From the NCBI RefSeq assembly GCF_016722765.1, contig NZ_JAEQND010000009.1, forward strand, positions 165,001-229,000: a DNA stretch of 64,000 nt, read 5' to 3'. Positions within the stretch are counted from its first letter, which is position 1. Each line of letters begins with the position of its first letter. Origin of the DNA: Ramlibacter alkalitolerans (GTDB lineage Bacteria; Pseudomonadota; Gammaproteobacteria; Burkholderiales; Burkholderiaceae_C). The notes beneath the pieces were generated by a model. It did no database searches and was not told where the DNA came from. It worked only from the letters and a program-made list of their open reading frames with translations. The translations under genes and the position numbers were made by a program. This document shows positions 53,379 through 63,414 of this stretch, in pieces.

Positions 53379-54965
53379 GTGAGCATTCCGCGCTTGCAGC
53401 TCGCGCACATCACGAAGCGCTATCCCTCGGTCGTGGCCAACAGCGACGTCTCGCTGCAGGTCCTACCGGGCGAGACGCATGCCGTCCTGGGCGAGAACGG
53501 CGCGGGCAAGTCCACGCTGATGAAGATCATCTACGGCGCCGTCAAGCCGGACGAGGGCAGCGTGATGTTCGACGGCCAGCCGGTCCACATCCGCAACCCG
53601 CAGGAAGCGCGGGCGCTGGGCATCAGCATGGTGTTCCAGCACTTCAGCCTGTTCGACACGCTCACCGTGGCGGAGAACGTCTGGCTCGGCCTGGACAAGA
53701 GCCTCACGCTGCACCAGGTGACGCACAGCATCACCGCCAAGGCACGCGAATACGGGCTCGAGGTCGACCCGGCGCGGCCGGTGCACACCCTGTCGGTCGG
53801 CGAGATGCAGCGGGTGGAGATCATCCGCGCGCTGCTCACCAACCCCAAGCTCCTGATCCTCGACGAGCCCACTTCGGTGCTCACGCCGCAGGCGGTGGAG
53901 AAGCTGTTCGTGGTGCTCAAGCAGCTCGCCTCCGAGGGCTGCAGCATCCTGTACATCTCGCACAAGCTGCACGAGATCCGCGAGCTGTGCACTGCCTGCA
54001 CGGTGCTGCGGGGCGGCCAGGTGACCGGCGACTGCGATCCGCGGCGCGAGACCAATGCGTCGCTGTCGCGCATGATGATCGGGGCCGAGCCGCCGCAGCT
54101 GGAACACCACGAGCGCCAGCCGGGCCCCGTGGTCCTGCAGGTGCGCGGCCTGAGCCTGCCGCGCGAGGACCAGTTCGGGCACGACCTCGACGACATCAGC
54201 TTCGAGGTGCGGGCGGGCGAGGTGGTCGGCATCGCCGGCGTCTCCGGCAACGGCCAGCGCGAATTGCTGTTCGCGCTCTCGGGCGAGGACGAGCGGGCGG
54301 CGCCAGAGACGATCCAGGTGAGCGGCGTCCATGCCGGCCGGCTCGACCCCGCCGATCGGCGCGACCTGGGCATGCACTTCGTGCCGGAAGAACGCCTGGG
54401 CCGCGGCGCCGTGCCGGGCCTGAGCCTGGCGCAGAACCTGCTGCTCACGCGCACGGACGCCGTGAACCGCAGCGGCTGGATCGACGTCAAGGCGCTGCGG
54501 CAGCAGGCGCAACGCATCATCGGCAAGTTCAACGTCAAGGCCGGCGGGCCGCAGGCGGCGGCGAAGTCGCTGTCCGGCGGCAACCTGCAGAAGTTCATCG
54601 TCGGGCGCGAGATCGATGCCAATCCCAAGCTGCTGATCCTGTCGCAGCCGACCTGGGGCGTGGACGTGGGCGCTTCGGCGCAGATCCGCTCGGAGATCCT
54701 GGCCCTGCGCGACGCCGGTTGCGCGGTGCTGGTCGTGTCCGAGGAACTGGAGGAACTGTTCGAGATCAGCGACCGCCTGCACGTGATCGCCAAGGGGCGG
54801 CTGTCGCCCAGCATCGAGCGGGCGCGGGCGACGGTGACGCTGATCGGGGAGTGGATGAGCGGCTTGTGGGTGGTGCATCCGTTGCGGGAGGGTGCGGGGA
54901 GTGCCCTCACCCCAGCCCTCTCCCAGGGGGAGAGGGAGGAAATGCAGGGCAAGAACAATGTTTAA
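53379..54965 (+). CDS. Nucleoside-type ABC transporter ATPase (YufO/NupA-like)
   Basis: A 528-residue protein with two ATPase domains. The first has Walker A (GENGAGKST), the signature LSVGEMQRVEI and Walker B (LLILDEPT). The second has LSGGNLQKFIVGREI and the variant LLILSQPTWGVD, typical of sugar/nucleoside (CUT2-like) importers with one inactive site. The GTG 53379 is preferred over the GTG at 53364 because AGGA and GGAG sites lie before it. The C-terminal tail of about 30 residues (LTPALSQGER) is coded by a family B repeat and overlaps the permease start by 8 bases. It is divergent from xdhA. Confidence 0.92.
   Translation: MSIPRLQLAHITKRYPSVVANSDVSLQVLPGETHAVLGENGAGKSTLMKIIYGAVKPDEGSVMFDGQPVHIRNPQEARALGISMVFQHFSLFDTLTVAENVWLGLDKSLTLHQVTHSITAKAREYGLEVDPARPVHTLSVGEMQRVEIIRALLTNPKLLILDEPTSVLTPQAVEKLFVVLKQLASEGCSILYISHKLHEIRELCTACTVLRGGQVTGDCDPRRETNASLSRMMIGAEPPQLEHHERQPGPVVLQVRGLSLPREDQFGHDLDDISFEVRAGEVVGIAGVSGNGQRELLFALSGEDERAAPETIQVSGVHAGRLDPADRRDLGMHFVPEERLGRGAVPGLSLAQNLLLTRTDAVNRSGWIDVKALRQQAQRIIGKFNVKAGGPQAAAKSLSGGNLQKFIVGREIDANPKLLILSQPTWGVDVGASAQIRSEILALRDAGCAVLVVSEELEELFEISDRLHVIAKGRLSPSIERARATVTLIGEWMSGLWVVHPLREGAGSALTPALSQGEREEMQGKNNV
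54904..54939. repeat. Family B palindromic repeat at the 3' end of the ATPase gene
   Basis: CCCTCACCCCAGCCCTCTCCC and GGGGGAGAGGGAGG form a family B unit at the end of the ATPase gene. Its frame differs from the other coding copies (Leu-Thr-Pro). It also lies 19 bases before the permease ATG, so it contributes to that gene's leader. Confidence 0.8.
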
Positions 54966-56031
54966 GCTGGAACCCCGGCCGGAGGCATCGCGTTTCTGGA
55001 GCATCGCTTCGCCGCTGCTGGCGCTGGTGATCACGGTGCTGCTCGGCACGCTGCTGTTCGTGGCGCTGGGCAAGGACCCGGTGCGCGGCTTGCAGGTGTT
55101 CTTCTGGGAGCCGATCAACTCCGCCTACCGCCTCGGCGAACTGATGGTCAAGGCGACGCCGCTGCTGATCATCGCGCTGGGGCTGGCCGTGTGCTTCCGC
55201 TCCAACGTGTGGAACATCGGCGCCGAAGGGCAGTTCGTGATCGGTGCCGTCGTCGCGGGCGGCGTGGCGCTGCTGGCGGGCAAGGACACCAGCCGCCTGA
55301 TCGTGCTGGCGATCCTGCTGGCCGGCGTGGTCGGCGGCATGGCGTGGGCGGGCCTCACCGCGCTGCTGCGCGACAAGTTCAACGCCAACGAGATCCTGGT
55401 GAGCCTGATGCTCGTGTACGTGGCCACGCTCACCCTGAACTACATGGTGTTCGGCCCCTGGAAGGATCCGCAGGGCTACAACTTCCCGCAGACCAAGACC
55501 TTCGAGGCGGTGACGCAGATCCCGCGGCTGATGCAGGGCTCGCGCGTGAACATCGGCGTGCTGCTGGCGCTGGCGGGCGTGGCCGGCCTCTGGGTGTTCC
55601 TGTTCCGCACGCGCGCCGGCTTCGCCCAGCAGGTGGGCGGCCTCGCGCCCGCGGCGGCGCGCTACGCGGGCTTCTCTTCACGCAAGGCGCTGTGGACGGC
55701 GCTGCTGGTGTCCGGCGGTGCCGCGGGCCTGGCCGGCGCGCTGGAAGTGGCGGGGCCGATCGGCCAGCTCACGCCCTACGTGCCGGCGGGCTACGGCTTC
55801 GCCGCGATCATCGTGGCCTTCGTCGGCCGGCTGCATCCGGTGGGCATGGTGTTCTCGGCCATCCTCATGAGCATGTTCTACATCGGCGGCGAGCTGGCGC
55901 AGTCGCGCCTGGGCCTGCCGAAGTCGCTGACCGGCGTGTTCCAGGGCCTGCTGCTGTTCACGCTGCTCGCCTGCGACACGCTGATGGCGTATCGCATCCG
56001 TTTCCTGCCTTCCACGCCGACCCAGGCTTGA
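54958..56031 (+). CDS. ABC transporter permease (YufP-like)
   Basis: A 357-residue inner-membrane permease of the branched-chain/nucleoside group (BPD_transp_2). About nine helices are seen, starting with FWSIASPLLALVITVLLGTLLFVALG, and the family core IALGLAVCFRSNVWNIGAEGQFVIGAV is present. The ATG 54958 lies inside the ATPase tail. The second permease starts one base after its stop. Together with the BmpA protein it forms a nucleoside or purine importer; the neighbouring xdh and adenine-deaminase genes support that substrate. Confidence 0.92.
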   Translation: MFKLEPRPEASRFWSIASPLLALVITVLLGTLLFVALGKDPVRGLQVFFWEPINSAYRLGELMVKATPLLIIALGLAVCFRSNVWNIGAEGQFVIGAVVAGGVALLAGKDTSRLIVLAILLAGVVGGMAWAGLTALLRDKFNANEILVSLMLVYVATLTLNYMVFGPWKDPQGYNFPQTKTFEAVTQIPRLMQGSRVNIGVLLALAGVAGLWVFLFRTRAGFAQQVGGLAPAAARYAGFSSRKALWTALLVSGGAAGLAGALEVAGPIGQLTPYVPAGYGFAAIIVAFVGRLHPVGMVFSAILMSMFYIGGELAQSRLGLPKSLTGVFQGLLLFTLLACDTLMAYRIRFLPSTPTQA

Positions 56032-56032
56032 C

Positions 56033-56953
56033 ATGGACCAGTACGCACTCCTCTTCGCCTCGATGCTCAACGCGGGCACGGTGCTCGCCATCGCCGCCCT
56101 GGGCCTGTTGATCAACGAGAAGGCCGGCATCGTGAACCTCGGCGCCGAGGGCATGATGCTGTGCGCCGCGATCGCCGGCTTCGTGACCGTGGTGCACACG
56201 GGCAACGACTGGATCGGCTTCCTCGCCGGCATGGGCGCAGGGGCGCTGCTCGCCGCCGCCTTCGGCCTGCTGGTGATCTGGATGAACACCAACCAGTACG
56301 CCACCGGCCTGGCCCTGAGCCTGTTCGGCGCCGGCTTCTCCGCCTTCGCCGGCATCCAGTACGTGCAGGAGAAACTGCCCGAGCGGCCGCACTTCTCGCT
56401 GCCGCTGCTGGGCGACATCCCGGTGCTCGGGCCCGCGCTGTTCCGCCAGCATCCGATGGTCTATCTCGCCATCGGCCTGGTGATCTGGCTGGTATGGTTC
56501 CTCGATCGCTCGCGCGCCGGGCTGGTGCTGCGTTCGGTGGGCGAGTCGCCCGAAGCGGCGCACGCGCTCGGTTATCCGGTGCGGCGCATCCGGCTGATGG
56601 CGGTGGTGGCCGGCGGCGCGCTGTGCGGCCTGTCGGGGGCCTACATCTCCGTGATCTACACGCCGCTGTGGGTGGAGGGCATGGTGGCCGGCAAGGGCTG
56701 GATCGCGCTGGCGCTCACCACCTTCGCCACCTGGCGGCCCGCACGTGTCCTGCTGGGCGCCTATCTCTTCGGCGGCGTGACCATGCTGCAGTTCCAGCTG
56801 CAGGGTGCGGGCGTCGAGGTGCCGAGCGAATTCCTGAACATGCTGCCCTACCTGGCGACGATCGTGGTGCTGGCCCTCATCTCGCGCAATCCCGCCTGGA
56901 TCCGCGTCAACATGCCGGCCTCCCTTGGTAAGCCCTTCTATCCCGGAACATAA
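56033..56953 (+). CDS. ABC transporter permease, second subunit (YufQ-like)
   Basis: A 306-residue permease partner with about eight helices. Family markers are NAGTVLAIAALGLLINEKAGIVNLGAEGMML, close to the matching block of the first permease, and MNTNQYATGLALSLFGAGFSAFAG. The conserved ESPEAAHALGYPVRRIRLMAV cytoplasmic loop, which couples to the ATPase, is present. It starts 1 base after the first permease gene and precedes the binding-protein gene by 38 bases. Function: import of nucleosides or purine compounds, by context. Confidence 0.92.
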   Translation: MDQYALLFASMLNAGTVLAIAALGLLINEKAGIVNLGAEGMMLCAAIAGFVTVVHTGNDWIGFLAGMGAGALLAAAFGLLVIWMNTNQYATGLALSLFGAGFSAFAGIQYVQEKLPERPHFSLPLLGDIPVLGPALFRQHPMVYLAIGLVIWLVWFLDRSRAGLVLRSVGESPEAAHALGYPVRRIRLMAVVAGGALCGLSGAYISVIYTPLWVEGMVAGKGWIALALTTFATWRPARVLLGAYLFGGVTMLQFQLQGAGVEVPSEFLNMLPYLATIVVLALISRNPAWIRVNMPASLGKPFYPGT

Positions 56954-56991
56954 TTCGTCTTTCACCCCAACCGTCCCCCAGAGGAACTGGC

Positions 56992-58161
56992 ATGACCGAT
57001 TTGAAGAAGCGCTCCCTGCTCCAGGCCGCGGCCCTGGCCGCCGCCGTGGCCGGCCTGGCCGCCTGCAGCAAGCAGGAGAGCCCTGCGCCGGCCCCCGCGC
57101 CCGCCACCACCGCGGCCGCCCCGGCGTCGGCCCCCGCACCCGCCGCGCAGAAGCTCAAGATCGCCTTCGCCTACGTCGGCCCGGTGGGCGACGGCGGCTG
57201 GACCTTCGCGCACGACAACGGGCGCAAGGCGATGGAGAAGGAATTCGGCGACAAGGTCGAGACCAGCTTCGTCGAGAAGGTGCCCGAGTCGGCCGATGCA
57301 GAGCGCGTGATGCGCGACATGGTGAGCCAGGGCAACAAGCTGATCTTCGGCACCACCTTCGGCTACATGGAGCCGATGCTCAAGGTTGCGGCGGACAACA
57401 AGGACGTGAAGTTCGAGCACGCCACCGGCTACAAGACGGCCGAGAACCTGCGCACCTACGACAGCCGCACCTACGAAGGCGCCTACATGGCCGGCGTGAT
57501 CGCCGGGGCCATGACCAAGACCAACACGCTGGGCGTGGTCGGCTCGATCCCGATCCCGGAGGTGGTGCGCAACATCAACAGCTTCACGCTGGGCGCCCTG
57601 TCGGTGAACCCGAAGATCAAGACGCGCGTCGTGTGGGTGGGCGACTGGTTCAATCCGCCGAAGGAAACGGAAGCGGCCACCTCGCTGATCAACGGCGGCG
57701 CCGACGTCCTGATGCAGAACACCGATTCGTCCGCCGTGCTGCAGACGGCCGAGAAGATGGGCAAGCGCGCCTTCGGCTGGGACAGCGACATGAGCAACTA
57801 CGGACCCAAGGCGCACCTCGGTTCCGCGGTGATCAACTGGGGGCCGTACTACATCAAGGCCGTGCGTGACGTCCTGGAGAACAAGTGGACCACGGGCCAG
57901 AGCTGGTGGGGCGTGAAGGAAGGCGCGATCGATTTCGTGAACGTCGCCGCGGACGTGCCGGACACCGCCAAGCAGGAGCTCGAGAAGGTCAAGGCCGGCC
58001 TGAAGGACGGCAGCCTCGTGATCTGGAAGGGCCCGCTGCAGGACAACGCCGGCAAGGAAGTGCTGGCGAGCGGCACCAACGCCGACGACAAGTTCCTGGG
58101 CGGCATCAACTTCTACGTCAAGGGCGTGGAAGGCAAGGTGCCGGGCGCGGCGGGCAAGTAA
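56992..58161 (+). CDS. BmpA/PnrA-type substrate-binding lipoprotein
   Basis: A 389-residue lipoprotein with the lipobox LAAC (Cys25) and a Pro/Ala-rich linker of about 25 residues. The bmp domain follows: IAFAYVGPVGDGGWTFAHDNGRKAME, FVEKVPESADAERVMRDMVSQG, HATGYKTAENLRTYDSRTYEGAYMAGVIAG and LMQNTDSSAVLQTAEKMGKRAFGWDSDM. Related proteins (PnrA, BmpA) bind purine nucleosides. It is the last gene of the importer operon and ends before a strong rho-independent terminator. In this position it should bring purines or nucleosides to XdhAB and the adenine deaminase. Confidence 0.93.
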   Translation: MTDLKKRSLLQAAALAAAVAGLAACSKQESPAPAPAPATTAAAPASAPAPAAQKLKIAFAYVGPVGDGGWTFAHDNGRKAMEKEFGDKVETSFVEKVPESADAERVMRDMVSQGNKLIFGTTFGYMEPMLKVAADNKDVKFEHATGYKTAENLRTYDSRTYEGAYMAGVIAGAMTKTNTLGVVGSIPIPEVVRNINSFTLGALSVNPKIKTRVVWVGDWFNPPKETEAATSLINGGADVLMQNTDSSAVLQTAEKMGKRAFGWDSDMSNYGPKAHLGSAVINWGPYYIKAVRDVLENKWTTGQSWWGVKEGAIDFVNVAADVPDTAKQELEKVKAGLKDGSLVIWKGPLQDNAGKEVLASGTNADDKFLGGINFYVKGVEGKVPGAAGK

Positions 58162-58183
58162 GGCCTCGCAGTCTTCGTATCGG

Positions 58184-58216
58184 AGCCGGAGCGGTGCGAG
58201 CCGCTCCGGCTTTTTT
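58184..58216 (+). terminator. Rho-independent terminator after the ABC importer operon
   Basis: AGCCGGAGCGG-TGCGAG-CCGCTCCGGCT forms a perfect 11-bp GC-rich stem with a 6-base loop and is followed by a T-run (TTTTTT). It lies 23 bases after the BmpA stop codon. It is the clearest terminator in the window. Confidence 0.93.
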
Positions 58217-58230
58217 CTGTCTTGGGCTGC

Positions 58231-59453
<1,223 letters not shown>

Positions 59454-59481
59454 ATACCGCGCGTGCGGTCCACCGGCCGGA

Positions 59482-60453
59482 TCAGTCCTCCAGCTTCAAC
59501 CCCGTGCTGCGCACGAACGCGCTCCAGCGCTCGTACTCCTGCCGCGCGTGCCGCTCCACGCCCGGGCCGTCGGTGGCCATCACCTCGAAGCCGGCCTGCG
59601 TCAGCTTCGAATGCACCTCGGGCGAATTCAGCGTCGCACGGAATTCGTCGGTGAGCTTGCGCAGCGTCTCGGGCGGCGTGCCCGCCGGCGCGAAGATGCC
59701 GATCCACGAATAGGCCTCGAAGCCGGGGAAGCCGGATTCGGCCACCGTCGGCACGTCCGGCAGTTCGGGCAGGCGCCTGGCGCCGGTCACGGCAAGCGGC
59801 TTGATCTTGCCGCCGGCGATCTGGCCCTTGAGCGCCGCGAAGCTGAGGAGCGTGAGCTGCGACACGTCGCCCAGCACCGCCTGCACCGCCGGCCCGCCAC
59901 CGCTGTAGGGGACGTGCAGCACGAACACGTTGGCGCGGCGCTTGATGTCCTCCATCACCAGGTGGTTCATCGAGCCGACGCCGGTTGACGCATAGCTGAA
60001 TTTCGCCGGCTGCCGGCGCGCATCCTCCAGGAAGCCGCGCAGGTCCTTCGCCGTCACCGAAGCGGAGGCGCCGATCACGAGCGGAAAGCGCACCGCCAGC
60101 GTGACGCCGGCGAAGTCCTTGAAGGTGTCGTAGGGCAGCTTCGGCTTGGCGATCGGGTTGATCGCATGCGTGTCGAAGCTCACGAGCAGCGTGTTGCCGT
60201 CGGGCGGCGCCTTGGCCACGAAGCTGGTGGCGACCTGGCTGGCCGCGCCCGGCTTGTTGTCGACCACCACAGGGCGGCCGATGCGCCTGGCGAGCTCGGG
60301 CTGGATGATGCGCGCCGCGATGTCGGTGCTGCCGCCGGGCGGGAAGGTGACCACCAGGCGCAGGGGGGTGTCGCCCTGCGCGAAGGCGCCCGTGCCCCAG
60401 GCCATCGCTGCAATGGCGGCCAGGATCACGCGCCGGTTCGGACTGCTGCTCAT
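59482..60453 (-). CDS. Bug-family (TctC) periplasmic solute-binding protein
   Basis: A 323-residue exported protein with a signal peptide of about 25 residues (RRVILAAIAAMAWGTGAFA). It shows the Bug fold: VVTFPPGGSTDIAARIIQPELARRIGRPVVVDNKPGAASQVA, SYASTGVGSMNHLVME, VPYSGGGPAVQAVLGDVSQLT and PDVPTVAESGFPGFEAYSWIGIFAPAGTP. The ligand is usually a carboxylic or amino acid. It follows the ThDP-enzyme gene after 31 bases on the same strand, which suggests that it supplies a substrate of that enzyme. Confidence 0.92.
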   Translation of the reverse strand: MSSSPNRRVILAAIAAMAWGTGAFAQGDTPLRLVVTFPPGGSTDIAARIIQPELARRIGRPVVVDNKPGAASQVATSFVAKAPPDGNTLLVSFDTHAINPIAKPKLPYDTFKDFAGVTLAVRFPLVIGASASVTAKDLRGFLEDARRQPAKFSYASTGVGSMNHLVMEDIKRRANVFVLHVPYSGGGPAVQAVLGDVSQLTLLSFAALKGQIAGGKIKPLAVTGARRLPELPDVPTVAESGFPGFEAYSWIGIFAPAGTPPETLRKLTDEFRATLNSPEVHSKLTQAGFEVMATDGPGVERHARQEYERWSAFVRSTGLKLED

Positions 60454-60484
60454 CGTTCTGCCTTTCTTCTGGAAAAGGGGAGAT

Positions 60485-62179
60485 TCAACCCATCCACTGG
60501 CTCACGGGCACCGCCGTGTCCTGCAGTTCCTGCGAGATCACGTCGACCAGCGCCGGGCCGTCGTGCGCCAGCGCCGCCTTCAGCACGCCGTGCACGTCCG
60601 CCGGATCCTCGATGCGCCACGCCTTCACGCCGAAGGCCTCGGCGACGCGAGCATGGTCGGTGCGGCTGAAATCGACGGAGAAGTAGCGTTGCCCGTAGCC
60701 GGTCTTCTGGCTGGCCTTGATCCAGCCGAAGACGGAGTTGGAGAACACCACCATCTTGAGCGGGATCTTGCGCCGCACCACGGTCTCGAGTTCGCCGCAG
60801 GTGAAGCCGAAGCTGCCGTCGCCCATCACGCAGACGACCATCGCGTCGGGGCGGCCGAACTGCGCGCCGACCGCGGCCGAGAGCGAGAAGCCCAGGGCGC
60901 CGTGCGCGCGGTTGGTGATGAAGTGGCGGCCCGCCTGCGGCGCATCGAAGTAGGCGGAGAAATAGGGGCAGGGCGTGCCGGGGTCGGCGACCACGATGGC
61001 CTCGCGCGGCAGCAGCTTGTTGAGTGCATCGACCACGCGCTCGGGCTTGACCGGGCGGTCCTGCGATTCGGCCAGGCCGGCGAAGAATGCGTGCTTGTCC
61101 GCGCGGGCCCGCGCCGTCACGGCGCGGCCGTCCGCCGCGTCGGCCGGACGGTCCGCGATGCGCCGCTGCACGGCGTCCGCCAGCGCGGCCAGCCCCAGCC
61201 GGGCGTCGCCGACCAGCGCCACGTCGGTGCGGTAGTTGGTGCCCAGGGTCATGGCGTCGATGTCCAGGTGCAGGATCGTGCGGTCGCGCCCCGGCATGTT
61301 CCAGTGCTCGGTGCTGGTGGACCCGGCGCGCGCGCCGATGAACATCACGAGGTCGGCCTGCGCGACCACCGCGCGCGTGGCCTCCACGCCGCCATTGGTC
61401 CCCACCACACCCGCATGCAGCGGATGCGCGCCCGCCAGGCTGCCCTGGCCGCTGACGGTCGTGCACACCGGCGCGTTGAGCAGCGTGGCCAGGCGATCGA
61501 GTTCCGCGCTGGCGCCCGAGATCACCACGCCGCCGCCGCAGAGGAACACCGGCGAACGCGCGGCGACCAGCGCCTGCGCCGCCCGCTCCACGTCGGCCGG
61601 ATCGGGCGCGAAGCGGTAGGCCGGATAGCGGTCGTGCCCCGGCTGGGCCCACACCTCCTGCGCAGCGATGGCCTGCTTCTGCAGGTCGTACGGCAGGCAG
61701 ATGTGCGTGGCGCCGGGGCGGCCGGTGGTCATGGCGCGGAACGCATTGCGCACCGCCTGCGGGATCTGGTCGACGCGGTCGATGCGCGTGTTCCACTTGG
61801 TCAGCGGCTGGTAGAGGGCAAGCTGGTCGAGTTCGGTCAGCGGGAACTTGCCGCGCGCGCCCACCGATACATCCGAGGTGATGCCCAGCACCGGGATGGC
61901 CGACTCGTTCGCCTCCACGATGCCCGGCAGCAGGTAGGTGGCGCCGCCGCCGCTCGGGCCCTCGCACACGCCGGGCCGGCCGGTCACGCGCGCGTAACCG
62001 TCGGCCATGTAGGCGGCGCTGCGTTCGTCGCGCGTGAGCACGTGGTCCATGCCGTGGTCCAGCCGGGCCAGCGCGTCGTAGAAGGGCAGGCTGGTGTCGC
62101 CGCACAGGCCGAAGATGTGCTTCACGCCATACAGCTGCAGCATGCGCACCAGCGCTTCGGCACCGTTCATGGGGGTCAT
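60485..62179 (-). CDS. Acetolactate-synthase-like ThDP-dependent enzyme
   Basis: A 564-residue enzyme of the pyruvate decarboxylase/acetolactate synthase superfamily in the usual order: ThDP-activating domain with the catalytic Glu52 (TRDERSAAYMADGYARV), a central FAD/ADP-like domain and a ThDP-binding domain with VMGDGSFGFTCGELETV. Glyoxylate carboligase lacks this Glu, so that function is unlikely. Possible acids include 2-oxo acids or oxalyl- and sulfo-compounds, which the sequence does not resolve. ATG 62179 follows an AAGGA site. It precedes a Bug binding-protein gene on the same strand, and the endopeptidase gene diverges from it. Confidence 0.85.
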   Translation of the reverse strand: MTPMNGAEALVRMLQLYGVKHIFGLCGDTSLPFYDALARLDHGMDHVLTRDERSAAYMADGYARVTGRPGVCEGPSGGGATYLLPGIVEANESAIPVLGITSDVSVGARGKFPLTELDQLALYQPLTKWNTRIDRVDQIPQAVRNAFRAMTTGRPGATHICLPYDLQKQAIAAQEVWAQPGHDRYPAYRFAPDPADVERAAQALVAARSPVFLCGGGVVISGASAELDRLATLLNAPVCTTVSGQGSLAGAHPLHAGVVGTNGGVEATRAVVAQADLVMFIGARAGSTSTEHWNMPGRDRTILHLDIDAMTLGTNYRTDVALVGDARLGLAALADAVQRRIADRPADAADGRAVTARARADKHAFFAGLAESQDRPVKPERVVDALNKLLPREAIVVADPGTPCPYFSAYFDAPQAGRHFITNRAHGALGFSLSAAVGAQFGRPDAMVVCVMGDGSFGFTCGELETVVRRKIPLKMVVFSNSVFGWIKASQKTGYGQRYFSVDFSRTDHARVAEAFGVKAWRIEDPADVHGVLKAALAHDGPALVDVISQELQDTAVPVSQWMG

Positions 62180-62338
62180 TCCGCGTCCTTCAAGCTGAGC
62201 GGGCGAGTATAGGCAGGGCACTCCAGAAACTGCACCGGGGCCGCCCGGGAGCCACACCTTCGTATGCACCTGGCAGGGTTTGTAGGCGAATGCCTCGTGA
62301 TGGCCGGAACTTTCTCCGACAGATGCACCCTAGGAGGG

Positions 62339-63364
62339 ATGACCGCTGCGCAACGCACCCTTTCCACCCGCTGGTGGGTGGCCCTCCTGGCCCTCTTCGT
62401 CTTCCTCGCCCCGCTCGAAAGCTTTGCGGCGAAGCCGCGTGCGAAAAAGGTGGTAGCCACGAAGACCCACCACGCATCGAAGGCGAAGCACGTCACGAAA
62501 GCCAGGAAAGTGGCCCAGGCGAAGCGCGCCAAGTCCGTGAAGGCCGGGGCCAGGAAGAAGGTGGCCGCGGCGCCGCGCCGCGTGGTCCGCATCGAGATGC
62601 TGCCGGTCGATCCGGACAAGCTGCCCCTGAAGGCGCGCGTGGCCTACGTGATCGACACCGAGAGCGATGAGGTGCTGCTGGGCAAAAACGACGACGACGT
62701 GCGGCCGATCGCCTCCCTCACCAAGCTGATGACCGGCCTGATCGTCTCGGAGGCGCGGCTGCCGATGGACGACAAGATCACCATCACCAGCGACGACGTC
62801 GACCGCGTCAAGCACAGCAGCTCGCGGCTGCAGGTGGGCACCGTGCTCACGCGCAGCGAGGCGCTGCACCTGGCGCTGATGTCCAGCGAGAACCGCGCCG
62901 CCCATGCGCTGGGGCGCAGCTACCCGGGCGGCCTGTCCGCCTTCGTCAGCGCGATGAACAACAAGGCGCGCCAGCTCGGCATGCTGCAGACCCGCTACGT
63001 CGATCCGACCGGGCTGTCGAGCGGCAACCAGTCCAGCGCCCGCGACCTCGCCGTGCTGGCCGAAGCGGCCTACACGCACCCGCTGATGCGCAAGTACTCC
63101 ACCTCGCGCGGCTACGAGATCGAGGCCGCCGACGGCCGCGAACTCACCTACGTGAACACCAACCGCCTGGTGCGCGAAGGCGCGTGGAAGATCGGCCTGC
63201 AGAAGACGGGCTACATCTCCGAGGCCGGCCAGTGCCTGCTGGTGCAGACGCAGGTCAAGGGCCGCAACCTGATCATGGTGTTCCTCGACTCGGCCAGCAA
63301 GATCACGCGCATCCGCGATGCCGAGATCGTGAAGCGCTGGCTGCACCAGCACGGGGAAGTCTGA
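62339..63364 (+). CDS. pbpG: D-alanyl-D-alanine endopeptidase (PBP7/8-type)
   Basis: A 341-residue penicillin-binding protein that cuts D-Ala-DAP cross-links in peptidoglycan. The signal peptide is followed by a Lys/Ala-rich segment (residues about 32-80, with 13 lysines) not typical of PBP7. The transpeptidase-like domain then shows SLTK (Ser126, Lys129), SSEN (Ser183, Asn185) and QKTGYI. The ATG 62339 has a strong GGAGGG ribosome site (TAGGAGGGATG). It stands alone, divergent from the ThDP gene. Confidence 0.92.
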   Translation: MTAAQRTLSTRWWVALLALFVFLAPLESFAAKPRAKKVVATKTHHASKAKHVTKARKVAQAKRAKSVKAGARKKVAAAPRRVVRIEMLPVDPDKLPLKARVAYVIDTESDEVLLGKNDDDVRPIASLTKLMTGLIVSEARLPMDDKITITSDDVDRVKHSSSRLQVGTVLTRSEALHLALMSSENRAAHALGRSYPGGLSAFVSAMNNKARQLGMLQTRYVDPTGLSSGNQSSARDLAVLAEAAYTHPLMRKYSTSRGYEIEAADGRELTYVNTNRLVREGAWKIGLQKTGYISEAGQCLLVQTQVKGRNLIMVFLDSASKITRIRDAEIVKRWLHQHGEV

Positions 63365-63373
63365 TCCGATCTG

Positions 63374-63414
63374 CTCCCTCCCCCTCTGGGAGAGGGAGGA
63401 AGACCGGGGTCAGG
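63374..63414. repeat. Family B palindromic repeat after pbpG, supplying the methyltransferase stop
   Basis: CCCTCCCCCTCTGGGAGAGGGAGG plus GACCGGGGTCAGG forms a family B unit in the 45-base gap between two convergent genes. The TGA stop codon of the methyltransferase (63410-63412) is part of its CCTGACCCC end, where other copies read CCTCACCCC. Confidence 0.8.

Noticed and set aside
60485..62179. Glyoxylate carboligase, which would complete the purine route
   Set aside because: That enzyme lacks the catalytic Glu of the ThDP domain, while this one keeps it (RDERSAAYMADGYAR).
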